A stretch of 42,054 nucleotides of DNA. Source: Thermoplasmatota archaeon (lineage in GTDB: Archaea > Thermoplasmatota > Penumbrarchaeia > Penumbrarchaeales > Penumbrarchaeaceae). Made by a program: the position numbers and the translations under genes. The stretch lies in NCBI GenBank assembly GCA_025457865.1, contig JALOTP010000014.1:1-42054 (forward strand). Direction: 5' to 3'. The first letter of the stretch is position 1. Each line of letters starts with the position of its first letter. Below are positions 34,501 through 42,054 of this stretch, piece after piece. The notes beneath the pieces are model-generated. The model had not been told where the DNA came from. It saw nothing but the letters and a program-made list of their open reading frames with translations, and ran no database searches.

Positions 34501-37219
34501 AGTCGTGAGGACCCTACCGGACCTAAAGGTCCAGGATGGGTCGTTCACGATATCCGTCCCATCACCTGTCACGGTCAACACCACGGCAACGATATCGTTC
34601 ATCATCGTTAACACCGGAGAGATAGCGGCCACCGATTTCAACGTGGCCGTCTATGACGGATTGGTGGACCCGGACAATATCATGGGGACCCCTGTCAAGG
34701 TCCTTTTGATCGGTCCCGGTGGCAATACCAAATTGGACGTTCCCTTCTTCGCCGGTCTTCCGCTGGGGACCCATGACCTCACGGTCGTCATCGACATCGA
34801 TGATGATGTTCCTGAACAGAACGAGACCAACAACATGGCGGAATTCCCCGTGTCTGTGGACACCCCTCCAGACCTGACCTTCACTCAGGCCTATGGAGCC
34901 ACTCCCAGGACCGTTACGGACGGCAAGAACGTGACCTTCTGGGCGACCGTCAAGAACGTGGGCAGGACGATAGCAAGGAACGCAGAGGTCCAGTTCTCGA
35001 TAGATTCGGAAGTGAACATGATAGCGACCAAGGTCATCACATTGCTCCCTGACCAATCCATGAACGTTTCTACGACTTGGATGGCGGAGGGCCTAGGCCT
35101 CCATGACCTCTTGATCGACGTGGACCCGAAGGACAGGATACTCGAGCCCCGCGAGACCAATAACCAGGTCACGACCGAGTTCAGGGTGATATCCAAGCCC
35201 GACATCTTCATGGAGGTCACCGACCTCAGACAGCTGACCGATGGCAGTCTCGAGATCGGAAGGCCCGCAAGGTTCAACGTGACAATAAGGAACGGGGGCG
35301 AGACGGAGGCACGCAATGTCTTCATCAGGTTCTACGACGGCGACCCCGAGAGCGGTGGGAAGATCGTTCAGTGGTCCGACTCACAACCATCGGCATCCTT
35401 CAATCTTATAGGACCGGGCAAGGTAAGGTACACGGAGCTCACATGGGTACCGACCAAAGGAGGCATGCACGACCTCTTCATAATCTTGGACCTGTCCAAT
35501 TACGTCCTGGAGAGCAATGAGGATAACAACAAGGTGTCCTGGCCCCTATACGTCCTTACCCTGCCGGACATATCTCTGACCGATGTCTCCATCAGACAGG
35601 GGCCGTTCTCGGTCTCATCGGCCGGTGTCGGTTCGCAGGTCACGATAAACATCACCATAGAGAACCTAGGGGACAGCACATCACCCGCGTTCAAGCTCTC
35701 TGTACTGAACGGGGAGTACTCCAACGACCCCCTTGCTGTCAGGATAGGCGCAGTCATCAATTACCTGCAGGGCAGGATCAAGGGGCATTCGAAGACCTAC
35801 ACCGAGGTCAGCTGGACCGTAGCATACCCGAAAGGTCTAAGGGCCATCTTTGTGAACGCCGAGTCCCAGGACCTCTCTGAACAGGGATATGCCAACAATA
35901 TCAGGTCCATCCCCTTCGAGATTTTCGATATCAAGGACGTGCCGGAACTCACCTATGATGTTGGCAGCCTAAGGTTGACCTCCAAATATTCCGGTATGTC
36001 CCCAGACACCAGCGGTGTGGGGTTCTTCGGGACGAACATCACTGTCTCGTTCAACATGACGAACATCGGCGGCAAGGGTGCTACGAACTGCACAGTGCAT
36101 TTCCTTGTATCGAACACCACCTCGTCATGGTTGGTCCATTCGACCCAGGTCGGGTTCATGGAGGACAACTCAACGGAACCCGTGATAGGCTACTGGGTTT
36201 TGGACACTCTCGGCATGACCACCCTTTCCGTACTGATAGACCCCGAGAACGGTATCAGGGAGTTCGATGAGGGGAACAACCTCCTCACAAGGGTGATAGA
36301 TATCCAACCAGCCCCTGACCTGTCCGTGAACCTGTTCAAGGAGAGCGACGGATATGATCTGGAAACAGGCCGGTTCAAGCTGACCAAGGGCAGCTCGTAT
36401 ATGGTAACATACAGACTGACGAACACCGGGAACTTCTCTTACAACCGGGTCCAGTTGGACTTCTCCGGAGATGCCAATGAGAACAGGAAGTTCGTCGACA
36501 TAGGCCCCTACGGGACCATCGCCGTCGAGTTCGAGGTCGAACCAAGGACCGTCCACTCGGACCCGGTCCTCTGGGGGTGCACCGTAAACAAGAACGGGGC
36601 GGTCTACGAGTCAGATACGAGGAACAATCAGGTCAACACCGAGGTCATAGTGAAGGAACAGCCAAAGGAAATCAACGTCCTGATACCAGTGCTAATAGTC
36701 CTTGTCCTGTTCACAATAGTGGTAGCTGCACTTGCATTCTTCATATACAAGAGATACCAGGAAGCGGGCAAGGCGAAATGTTCCAACTGCGGCGGCCTCG
36801 TTGACCTTGAGGCCACTGTCTGTACTCATTGCGGTATAGAGTTCTCCGATGAGCTCGAATGCGATTGCGGTACTATAATCCCCTCCGGGGCGAGCGAATG
36901 CCCCAACTGCCATAAGCCCATACTCGGCGCCCTCGTTGGACCAAAGGAAGGCGAGGTGCCCTCCAAGGATGAGCCCGAGGAGCTCGAAGAGATCACCGAG
37001 GATGGTGAAGGAGAGGGTGCGGCACCGGAAGCGGGAGCAAAGGACGGCCTTGCTGCCCCCTTGTCACCGGAGACCAGCGGGACAACCAAGACCGACGTAT
37101 CTACGGAAAAGGCAGAGAATAAGGCACCGGAAGAGGAACTGGCCGAATGCTTCGAATGCGGAGCGCTCATACCTGTCTCAGCCCCTATATGCCCTCACTG
37201 CGGAGCGGTCTTCGAGTGA
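31526..37219 (+). CDS. Giant surface protein: beta-rich head, eight CARDB-like repeats, membrane anchor and cytoplasmic zinc ribbons
   Basis: 1897 residues. A signal/anchor segment (MVLVTAASFLVLSLIGLLLA) is followed by a region of about 600 residues of short beta-strands resembling a parallel beta-helix, with a calcium-loop-like DIDGDGSSEDD. Next is a carboxypeptidase-regulatory-like unit near 700-770. About residues 781-1711 hold eight CARDB-type Ig repeats, each opening with PDL/PDI-like strands and closing with ETDNT/ETNN-type turns. A transmembrane helix lies at about 1715-1740. Inside the cell come a double zinc ribbon from Cys1752 (CSNCGG, CTHCG, CDCG, CPNCHK), an acidic linker, and a last ribbon at Cys1875 (CFECG, CPHCG). 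Start: AAGGTG five bases before ATG at 31526, preferred over 31487. It is divergent from the PLD protein. Adhesin or signalling receptor is inferred; the ligand is unknown. Confidence 0.85.
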   Translation: MDVQGKEGIRRTMVLVTAASFLVLSLIGLLLAVDEPAAGASIGAITVTGGTKKTYDGVNYLLDGSITVSGSGSSLTFVNSTIALSQDVGSNGKLGGGDDHIYTISVSSGGTLEFRNSILTTQTDQLNPYFKIDITVDGSVSRLVLKDSTVEGPGSIVLTNSAYLRMDRSGFVELSNQKNLDKDIDGDGSSEDDKDYNDDGMLLTMRSGSKGLITDSELRDTFSFSVPQRDGIQAGNITLTGTGTNLTVINSFLDIDLETALSTGSHNMLKIETGAVAHLIGVAINNTPQARSGAINVATTSGQAVYYRWIGARVLDGMGIQVEDRAVQLTRVEGSVNRVLTNAYLTQEILDYMGRTTSTWDRTDQDGFAIVPVVTDLFTYGSMPNSDVTPDFKVSLTIGTETLSASTSFPSYPTLPGQGDQKDLFQNIKEGKTLPSSLATTLKGSLKFSEYVVDPSGSSFFSDLDNDMTVASNIFIKGTSSIVNGKFYPSYYAFDGHLLVTSTGTLTINDTEVSFLTDEGNAFILVENGGKVFLNNVTLAKSGKSSLYLYMLGSSTPTFKLSKGKIDVENIVLRDASVLDIEGTKFNGSVNMHGQSVNARISAKDILLKRLFARSSTLSLGGGKVNIGSLDWKGVSFSSSDSVFDLPFDIDRTANLVNVSFKGNLPAGRSGWVEATGSGLVSLSYWTKAKVQDSVSNSLGGATVTVDRVEGSATTPVGTYSTDANGVSKFSLLQEELREAGRTFMGNYRLIGTYRGFSSTTYSTTLQGTDVDAIVVIPGGPNLRPNHIKVDGALITGNPVIVEANISNIGQFDANNFQVQLIVAGQVVGEMEVQGLAAGSSVDVPFPWVPQNGQMQFILRADPYSILMETDETDNTFTQTNYIGLGPDYSISLMPSTNEWVFGVQGGIDVEVTNVGEDDPSSTPFTVDITYDGSTSSGTVISALPIPYIAPGDSYTTTVTWVPDTYGPVALMGVINALFDRVPLNSMDTEQIVVRTLPDLKVQDGSFTISVPSPVTVNTTATISFIIVNTGEIAATDFNVAVYDGLVDPDNIMGTPVKVLLIGPGGNTKLDVPFFAGLPLGTHDLTVVIDIDDDVPEQNETNNMAEFPVSVDTPPDLTFTQAYGATPRTVTDGKNVTFWATVKNVGRTIARNAEVQFSIDSEVNMIATKVITLLPDQSMNVSTTWMAEGLGLHDLLIDVDPKDRILEPRETNNQVTTEFRVISKPDIFMEVTDLRQLTDGSLEIGRPARFNVTIRNGGETEARNVFIRFYDGDPESGGKIVQWSDSQPSASFNLIGPGKVRYTELTWVPTKGGMHDLFIILDLSNYVLESNEDNNKVSWPLYVLTLPDISLTDVSIRQGPFSVSSAGVGSQVTINITIENLGDSTSPAFKLSVLNGEYSNDPLAVRIGAVINYLQGRIKGHSKTYTEVSWTVAYPKGLRAIFVNAESQDLSEQGYANNIRSIPFEIFDIKDVPELTYDVGSLRLTSKYSGMSPDTSGVGFFGTNITVSFNMTNIGGKGATNCTVHFLVSNTTSSWLVHSTQVGFMEDNSTEPVIGYWVLDTLGMTTLSVLIDPENGIREFDEGNNLLTRVIDIQPAPDLSVNLFKESDGYDLETGRFKLTKGSSYMVTYRLTNTGNFSYNRVQLDFSGDANENRKFVDIGPYGTIAVEFEVEPRTVHSDPVLWGCTVNKNGAVYESDTRNNQVNTEVIVKEQPKEINVLIPVLIVLVLFTIVVAALAFFIYKRYQEAGKAKCSNCGGLVDLEATVCTHCGIEFSDELECDCGTIIPSGASECPNCHKPILGALVGPKEGEVPSKDEPEELEEITEDGEGEGAAPEAGAKDGLAAPLSPETSGTTKTDVSTEKAENKAPEEELAECFECGALIPVSAPICPHCGAVFE

Positions 37220-37252
37220 TCGAAGGGAACCCGAAAAGGTAATAAGACGACT

Positions 37253-38341
37253 ATGGGTTCCCCCGATATGGAACCCTTTGATCTGAACAAGGTGCTGGAG
37301 GGTTACGACACAAGCAAGCTGACCCTTGCGACGGTCTGCTCCCATACGAGCCTCCAGATTTTCGATGGTGCCAAAAAGGAGGGGTTCAGGACCCTGGGCA
37401 TTGCGGTCGGAAGACCTCCCAAGGTCTACGATGCCTTCCCTCGCGGAAAGCCAGATGAGTTCATGATACTCAACAGCTATGAGGAGATATTCGATCACAT
37501 CGATGAACTGCTCGAGAGGAACTGCATCGTCATCCCTCATGGCTCTTTCGTCGAATACCTTGGCCCGGAACGGTTCAGGAAGCTGCCTGTTCCCACCTTC
37601 GGCAACCGCAGGGTGCTCGAATGGGAATCTGACAGGAACATGGAGAGGATCTGGCTCGAGAAGGCCGGCCTCCGCATGCCAATGGAGATCAAGGACCCAA
37701 AGAAGATCAACATACCTGTCATGGTGAAGTACCAGGGTGCCAAGGGTGGCAGGGGCTTTTTCATAGCCAGGGACTACAACGAGTTCAAGATCGGGATAGA
37801 CCCCGGCCAGAGGTATAACATACAGGAGTACATACTCGGGACGAGATACTACCTTCATTTCTTCCATTCGCCCCTCAGGACAGATGGTTATAGGATAGAG
37901 GGTGGAAAGGGCATCATCGAGCTGATGTCCATGGACCGGAGGGACGAGAGCAACATAGATGAGATGTACAAGTTAGGCGGCCAGAAGGAGCTCAAGGAGG
38001 ATGGGATCTATCCCACGTTCGTCGTGACCGGGAACATACCACTTGTCATTAGGGAATCTCTTTTGCCAAAGGCGTTTTCCATGGCCGAAGAGGTCGTCAA
38101 GGTCTCCTACAACCTGTTCGGGGGGATGATAGGGCCCTTCTGCCTGGAGACCGTCGTGACCGATAAGCTCGAGTTCGTCGTCTTCGAGATATCCGCCAGG
38201 ATTGTGGCCGGGACCAATCCCTACATATCTGGGTCACCCTATTCGGACCTGATAGAGCCCGGGATCTCCACGGGAAGGAGGATAGCCCAGGAGGTCCGGT
38301 TGGGGATCGATAGGGACGCCCTGGGAGAGATCCTGACCTGA
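37253..38341 (+). CDS. purP: Formate-dependent AICAR formylating enzyme, FAICAR synthetase (PurP)
   Basis: PurP makes FAICAR from AICAR, formate and ATP without folate; it is the archaeal replacement for the PurH transformylase. The 362 residues show the family N-terminus (TLATVCSHTSLQIFDGAKKE), the IVIPHGSFVEYLG strand, the ATP-grasp segment VKYQGAKGGRGFFIARDYNE, and the C-terminal FEISARIVAGTNPYISGSPY. The start at 37253 is the longest; an ATG at 37268 would fit better with an AT-rich GTAATAAG near 37239-37246 if the mRNA is leaderless. It follows the CARDB gene by 33 bases. A second AICAR formylase in a genome that also encodes full PurH is odd. Some archaea carry PurP paralogues of unclear role, so this copy could have diverged in function. 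Confidence 0.9.
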   Translation: MGSPDMEPFDLNKVLEGYDTSKLTLATVCSHTSLQIFDGAKKEGFRTLGIAVGRPPKVYDAFPRGKPDEFMILNSYEEIFDHIDELLERNCIVIPHGSFVEYLGPERFRKLPVPTFGNRRVLEWESDRNMERIWLEKAGLRMPMEIKDPKKINIPVMVKYQGAKGGRGFFIARDYNEFKIGIDPGQRYNIQEYILGTRYYLHFFHSPLRTDGYRIEGGKGIIELMSMDRRDESNIDEMYKLGGQKELKEDGIYPTFVVTGNIPLVIRESLLPKAFSMAEEVVKVSYNLFGGMIGPFCLETVVTDKLEFVVFEISARIVAGTNPYISGSPYSDLIEPGISTGRRIAQEVRLGIDRDALGEILT

Positions 38342-38368
38342 GCCAGGTCAGAGCATCCATCAAGGTAG

Positions 38369-38887
38369 ATGTTCGCCATGGACCGGCTGTTCCTCTTCGA
38401 TTTCGATGACACGCTCGCCAACTTCTCCATCTACAACAGCTGGGTCCTCAAACAACCGGTACGGATATTCCCGCCCATAGGAAGCACTATAAAAGGAGCA
38501 CGTGAGGTCCTCGATTTCCTTAAGGGCGAGAGCGATGAACTGGTCATGGTCACCATGAACATGATACTGGATGCAGGTGTCAAGTGGGAGAAGCTCGAGA
38601 GGGTCGGGATGAGACGCTGGTTCGATGAGGATAATGTACATATGGTCAAGGAGAAGACACCGGACCTTTTCAGAAGGCTGACCGCTGGAAGGGACCCGTC
38701 CAGATGCTATATGGTCGGCAACTCCCTGAAGCATGATATCGTTCCTGCTTTGGGGGCTGGTATAAAGGCCGTTTACATTCCAAGGCCTCTTATCAAAAGG
38801 CTTCTGCCGGCAAGGCTGCCGAGGTCAAAGGACCTGACGGTGCTAAGGGATATCGGTCAGCTCATCGAAGCCTACGATGGATTATAG
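38369..38887 (+). CDS. HAD-superfamily hydrolase
   Basis: 172 residues of HAD phosphatase type. Motif I is FLFDFDDTLA with nucleophile and acid/base Asp. Motif II is the Thr in VMVTMN. Motif III is the Lys in VKEKTPD. Motif IV is MVGNSLKHDIVPALGAG, with Asn replacing the more usual first Asp of GDS. The short cap insert suggests a small-molecule substrate, which cannot be named. An ATG at 38378 is an alternative start. It lies 27 bases after purP in the same direction, so a role in nucleotide or phosphate metabolism is possible but not shown. Confidence 0.82.
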   Translation: MFAMDRLFLFDFDDTLANFSIYNSWVLKQPVRIFPPIGSTIKGAREVLDFLKGESDELVMVTMNMILDAGVKWEKLERVGMRRWFDEDNVHMVKEKTPDLFRRLTAGRDPSRCYMVGNSLKHDIVPALGAGIKAVYIPRPLIKRLLPARLPRSKDLTVLRDIGQLIEAYDGL

Positions 38888-38933
38888 ACCGGTCCACATA
38901 TGGTCTGGACCTGTAGTTCATTAACGGAACAAC

Positions 38934-38942
38934 GATTAAATA
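38934..38942 (+). promoter_or_regulatory. TATA-like element of topA
   Basis: GATTAAATA lies about 43 bases before the topA ATG at 38981, predicting a leader of about 16 bases. It lies inside the longer open frame that starts at 38900, which argues against that earlier start. Confidence 0.5.
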
Positions 38943-38980
38943 CACATCCCCGCTCTAGTCGGCTCCGGACCGGTGTGCGG

Positions 38981-41035
38981 ATGAAGCTCATTATCTGCGA
39001 GAAGGACAACGCAGCAAAGAGGATAGCATCTATCCTCTCAGATGACGATATGACCGTCGAGAAGGTCGGCAGGGTGCCGGTCTACAGGTTCATGTGGGAG
39101 GGTGAGGAAACATGTGTTATGGGGCTCAGGGGCCACATAATCGAACTTGACTTCCCCAAGGGGATGAGCAGCTGGGAGGGGACCGACCCAAGGAGCCTCA
39201 TAGATGCCCGACCCGTCAAGAACGTATCCGAACATTCCATAGCCACCAAGCTGAAGGAGCTCAGTGGTGAGGCATCATCGATACTGGTCGCCACCGATTT
39301 CGACAGGGAAGGGGAGCTCATCGGTTCCGAGGCCGTAGAGATGGCCCTTGGCGACCTGGAGGACAAGAGGGTCTTTAGGGCTCGGTTCTCCTCCCTGACG
39401 CCCGATGAGGTCAGGTCCTCGTTCAATAAGCTCACAAGATTGGACCTTGCCCTGGCGAACGCTGCCGAGACCAGACAGGTCATAGACCTTGTATGGGGCG
39501 CGACCCTTACACGTTTCATATCCCTTGCTTCGGGAAGGCTCGGTCATGCCTTCCTTTCCGTTGGAAGGGTACAAAGCCCGACCCTAGCCCTTCTGGTGGA
39601 CAGGGAGAAAGATATCAGGGCTTTCGAACCGGTCCCATACTGGAGGGTCGAGGCGAGGTTCGAAAGGGACGGCATAACCTTCGACGGGACACACCTCGAT
39701 GGCGATATTCACGATAAGGTCCGGGCCGCCCTGCTCTTCTCCAGAGTGAAGGGGGCGAGTGAAGGGATGGTCACCTCGGTGACCAAGAGGAACAGGACCG
39801 AGAAACCACCTGTGCCGTTCAACACCACCCAGTTCATCAGGGCGGCCAACTCGTCCGGTTATTCGGCAGCCAGGATAATGTCCATTGCCGAGGACCTGTA
39901 CACAAGGGGTTTCATCTCGTACCCAAGGACCGATAACACGGTCTATCCCAAGGGCCTCGACCTCAGAAAGACCCTGGAAACGCTCTCCCAGGGCCCGTAC
40001 AGGGTCCATTGCGAACAGCTGCTTTCCCGCGAGACCCTTGTGCCCTCAAGAGGTGAGAAGGAGACCACGGACCATCCTCCGATCTACCCCACAACCTTCG
40101 CTTCGAAGGATGAGCTGGGGCCGGAGAGGTTCAAGATATACGATCTTGTCGTCAGGAGGTTCCTTGCGACCCTCAATGACCCGGCTAGGATAGAGATAAC
40201 CTCTCTCAAGATAGATGTCTTGGGAGAACCCTTCTCCTCGTCCGGTTCGGTCCTGACCTATCCGGGCTGGAGGTCCGTCTATGACCCCGGTGAGAAGGAT
40301 GAACCGCCCCTGCCTGTGCTATCGATGGGCGATGGTCTGAACGTTTCCGATGTCTCGCTCTCCGATAAGGAGACGAAACCTCCCAAGAGGTTCAGTCAGG
40401 GAAGCCTGATCCAGGAGATGGAGAGGCTCGGGCTCGGTACAAAATCCACAAGGCATGAGATAATCCAGAAGCTCATCCAGAGACGGTTCGTCGAGGACAA
40501 TCCCACCAGGCCGACGCTCTCCGGGGAGGCATTGATAGGTTCCCTGGAAAAGCATGCAAAGCACATAACCGAACCGGTCATGACCTCACGGCTCGAACAG
40601 GACATGGAAAGGATAGCAGGGGGAGAACTTGCGCAATCCTCGGTCTTGATGGAGTCAAGGGAGATGCTGCATTCCATAATGGACGTGCTGGAAGAGCATA
40701 AGGCCGTCATAGGTTCCGATATAAACGGTGCCCTTCGGTCCCAGGATATCGTAGGCAAATGCCCCAGGTGCGGGAACGACCTGCTCGTTGTAAGGTCCAT
40801 GAGGGGGAAGAGGTACGTGAGGTGCTCCAAATATCCCAACTGCTCCAGGTCCTATCCCCTCCCACAGAAGGGTAAGGTATCCTTCACATCGGAGCAGTGC
40901 CCTAACTGCAAGTCCCCCATGATGATGCTCTACAGGCGCAGGGGTGCGCCCTTCGCCACTTGCATGAACATGGAGTGCCCCTCGAGGAAGCAAAAGGATG
41001 AAGCTGGGGCAACGGGCGGGGCTCCGGATGTATGA
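38981..41035 (+). CDS. topA: DNA topoisomerase I, type IA
   Basis: This enzyme relaxes negative supercoils by transient cleavage of one strand. The 684 residues contain the Toprim domain (KLIICEKDNAAKRIA at the start; DFDREGE with Asp106 and Asp108 for Mg), the DLVWGATLTRFIS region, VGRVQSPTLALLVDRE, and the active site GFISYPRTDNT with catalytic Tyr314. The C-terminus has two zinc fingers: CPRCGNDLL with CSKYPNC, and CPNCKSPMM with CMNMEC. The start at 38981 begins directly with the Toprim strand and agrees with the TATA-like box at 38934. There is no reverse-gyrase helicase domain, so the sequence does not by itself suggest a hyperthermophile. folP overlaps its 3' end. Confidence 0.96.
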   Translation: MKLIICEKDNAAKRIASILSDDDMTVEKVGRVPVYRFMWEGEETCVMGLRGHIIELDFPKGMSSWEGTDPRSLIDARPVKNVSEHSIATKLKELSGEASSILVATDFDREGELIGSEAVEMALGDLEDKRVFRARFSSLTPDEVRSSFNKLTRLDLALANAAETRQVIDLVWGATLTRFISLASGRLGHAFLSVGRVQSPTLALLVDREKDIRAFEPVPYWRVEARFERDGITFDGTHLDGDIHDKVRAALLFSRVKGASEGMVTSVTKRNRTEKPPVPFNTTQFIRAANSSGYSAARIMSIAEDLYTRGFISYPRTDNTVYPKGLDLRKTLETLSQGPYRVHCEQLLSRETLVPSRGEKETTDHPPIYPTTFASKDELGPERFKIYDLVVRRFLATLNDPARIEITSLKIDVLGEPFSSSGSVLTYPGWRSVYDPGEKDEPPLPVLSMGDGLNVSDVSLSDKETKPPKRFSQGSLIQEMERLGLGTKSTRHEIIQKLIQRRFVEDNPTRPTLSGEALIGSLEKHAKHITEPVMTSRLEQDMERIAGGELAQSSVLMESREMLHSIMDVLEEHKAVIGSDINGALRSQDIVGKCPRCGNDLLVVRSMRGKRYVRCSKYPNCSRSYPLPQKGKVSFTSEQCPNCKSPMMMLYRRRGAPFATCMNMECPSRKQKDEAGATGGAPDV

Positions 41036-41903
41036 AAGGATGGAGATCAGCTCATCACCGGCCATAAAGGCAGGTAGGCGGATAGACAGGTCCAGGTTCG
41101 AGGACCTCAGACCGCCGCTCGTTATGGGCGTCTTAAACACGACACCCGATTCCTTTTCGGACGGCGGTATGTTCCTCGACCCTGAAAAGGCCGTTCTCCA
41201 TGGTATGAGCATGGTCGAGGATGGGGCCGACATCATTGATATCGGCGGTGAGTCCACCCGCCCATTCGCTCAAAGCGTATCTCTCGATTCCGAACTTGGA
41301 AGGGTCCTTCCAGTGGTCAAGGGGCTCGCAAAGAGGACTGGTGTTCCATTGAGCATCGATACACGGCATCCCGAGGTCGCAAGGGCTTGTCTTGAAGAGG
41401 GGTGCTCCATCATCAATGATATCAGCGCTTTCTCGGACCCTACCATGGAAAGGCTCCTCAAGGAGAGCGATGCGACCGGGGTCATTATGCATATGCAGGG
41501 AGACCCTGCATCGATGCAGATCTCGCCAAGTTATGTGGATGTCGTTCAAGAGGTCCACAGTTACCTGTTATCAAGGGTTGAGCACCTGACTTCGCATGGC
41601 ATTCGGCGCGACCGCCTCTTGATCGACCCGGGCATCGGTTTCGGGAAGACCGTCGAGGGAAATATTCTGCTCCTTAGGCATCTTGACAGGTTCAGGGACA
41701 TCGGATGCCATGTCCTTGTCGGAACCTCTCGGAAATCGTTCCTAGGCAAATTGCTCGGGACCAACGAACCCAAGGACAGACTTGAAGGTTCCATTGCTTC
41801 TATGCTCATCAGCATAAGCAACGGAGCTTCGGTCGTTAGGGTCCATGATGTCAGATCGACCAAGAGAGCCATCATTGTGCAAAGGAGCATCCTTGGAAAA
41901 TAA
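41028..41903 (+). CDS. folP: Dihydropteroate synthase (FolP)
   Basis: FolP condenses a pterin pyrophosphate with p-aminobenzoate in folate synthesis. About 291 residues with all signatures: MGVLNTTPDSFSDGG, DIIDIGGESTRPFAQ, LSIDTRHPEVA, IINDISAF, LLIDPGIGFGKT, VLVGTSRKSFLG and VVRVHDV. The start is uncertain: ATG at 41028 overlaps topA by 8 bases, 40998 and 41040 are alternatives, and all three keep the conserved core. Overlap with topA suggests cotranscription and translational coupling. In archaea, homologues of this family can serve tetrahydrofolate or methanopterin routes; the folate-dependent PurN and PurH in this window favour a folate role. The stop codon merges into an A10 tract of a terminator. 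Confidence 0.93.
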   Translation: MYERMEISSSPAIKAGRRIDRSRFEDLRPPLVMGVLNTTPDSFSDGGMFLDPEKAVLHGMSMVEDGADIIDIGGESTRPFAQSVSLDSELGRVLPVVKGLAKRTGVPLSIDTRHPEVARACLEEGCSIINDISAFSDPTMERLLKESDATGVIMHMQGDPASMQISPSYVDVVQEVHSYLLSRVEHLTSHGIRRDRLLIDPGIGFGKTVEGNILLLRHLDRFRDIGCHVLVGTSRKSFLGKLLGTNEPKDRLEGSIASMLISISNGASVVRVHDVRSTKRAIIVQRSILGK

Positions 41904-41936
41904 AAAAAAAAGGGGTGTTCCGGAACGGAACACCCC
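41902..41936 (-). terminator. Hairpin plus T10 terminator of the zinc-ribbon gene
   Basis: A 10-bp perfect stem, GGGGTGTTCC (41912-41921) with GGAACACCCC (41927-41936), has a 5-base loop. On the minus strand it is followed by ten T residues (41902-41911). It lies 23 bases after the stop of the minus-strand zinc-ribbon gene. The same hairpin is also transcribed from the folP side, where it could protect the mRNA end. Confidence 0.8.
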
Positions 41937-41959
41937 CATTGTGCTTCCTTTCATTATGC

Positions 41960-42054
41960 TCAGATCGCTTTCTTCTCACCGCAAAGAGGACACTCGACCG
42001 TCCCTGCCGCTCCCACAGGTACCACTATGCTCGATCCGCATAGGTCGCACGTCA
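41960..42054 (-). CDS. C-terminal end of a zinc-ribbon protein, cut by window edge
   Basis: Thirty codons and a stop are visible, reading a zinc ribbon: CDLCGSSIVVPVGAAG, then CPLCGEKKAI and stop. Two CxxCG knuckles 14 residues apart form a typical rubredoxin-like ribbon. It could be a small free-standing zinc protein or the tail of a larger one; the 5' part is outside the window. A strong hairpin-T terminator follows. Confidence 0.75.
   Translation of the reverse strand, partial: TCDLCGSSIVVPVGAAGTVECPLCGEKKAI

Noticed and set aside
38981..41035. topA as reverse gyrase
   Set aside because: There is no helicase domain fused to the topoisomerase; the protein starts at the Toprim domain.

Overview
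The window reads as a chromosomal segment of a euryarchaeon, most likely of the Thermoplasmatota/Thermoplasmata side (for example a Methanomassiliicoccales relative); the lineage is inferred, not proven. Archaeal markers are a PAN-type proteasomal ATPase, PCNA, three-OB-fold RPA with an RPA-associated protein, archaeal D-aminoacyl-tRNA deacylase, archaeal Elp3, PurP, a type IA topoisomerase, an intron-containing tRNA-Tyr with a C1:G72 pair, and TATA-like promoters with short or absent leaders. Bacterial-type acquisitions sit alongside: UvrB, fused PurH, PurN, FolP and IscU. No phage, insertion sequence or CRISPR array is visible; all complete genes appear intact.

Layout. 1-6.3 kb, minus strand: an ATPase with TPR repeats, then purH, purN and uvrB (uvrB is cut by the window edge). 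6.3-8.2 kb: tRNA-Tyr(GUA) with a 35-nt intron, a second copy of the 14-bp tRNA 3' end, an anchored PKD-like surface protein, a small basic protein with a strong terminator, and a 400-bp intergenic region with a possible leader RNA. 8.2-13.7 kb: sugar-1-phosphate nucleotidyltransferase plus dtdA, convergent with elp3, then glyA with a small unknown gene. 13.8-21.1 kb: a TPR protein, RPA and RPA-associated protein, metG, and PAN. 21.2-24 kb: an HTH_10 regulator followed by an iscS-like gene, iscU and a small membrane protein. 24-37.2 kb: PCNA and two giant divergent surface proteins, one with lamin-tail and phospholipase D domains, the other with eight CARDB-like repeats, a membrane anchor and cytoplasmic zinc ribbons. 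37.2-42 kb: purP, a HAD hydrolase, topA, folP and the end of a zinc-ribbon gene.

Two functional themes recur. One is folate/one-carbon and purine metabolism (purN, purH, glyA, folP), with the folate-independent purP also present. The other is DNA maintenance (uvrB, RPA, PCNA, topA).

The most notable observations are the cysteine-desulfurase homologue beside iscU that lacks its PLP-binding lysine (Asp202 instead), the membrane-anchored lamin-tail/PLD protein, the DUF835-like domain nested in the TPR ATPase, the co-occurrence of PurH and PurP, and the duplicated tRNA 3' end.
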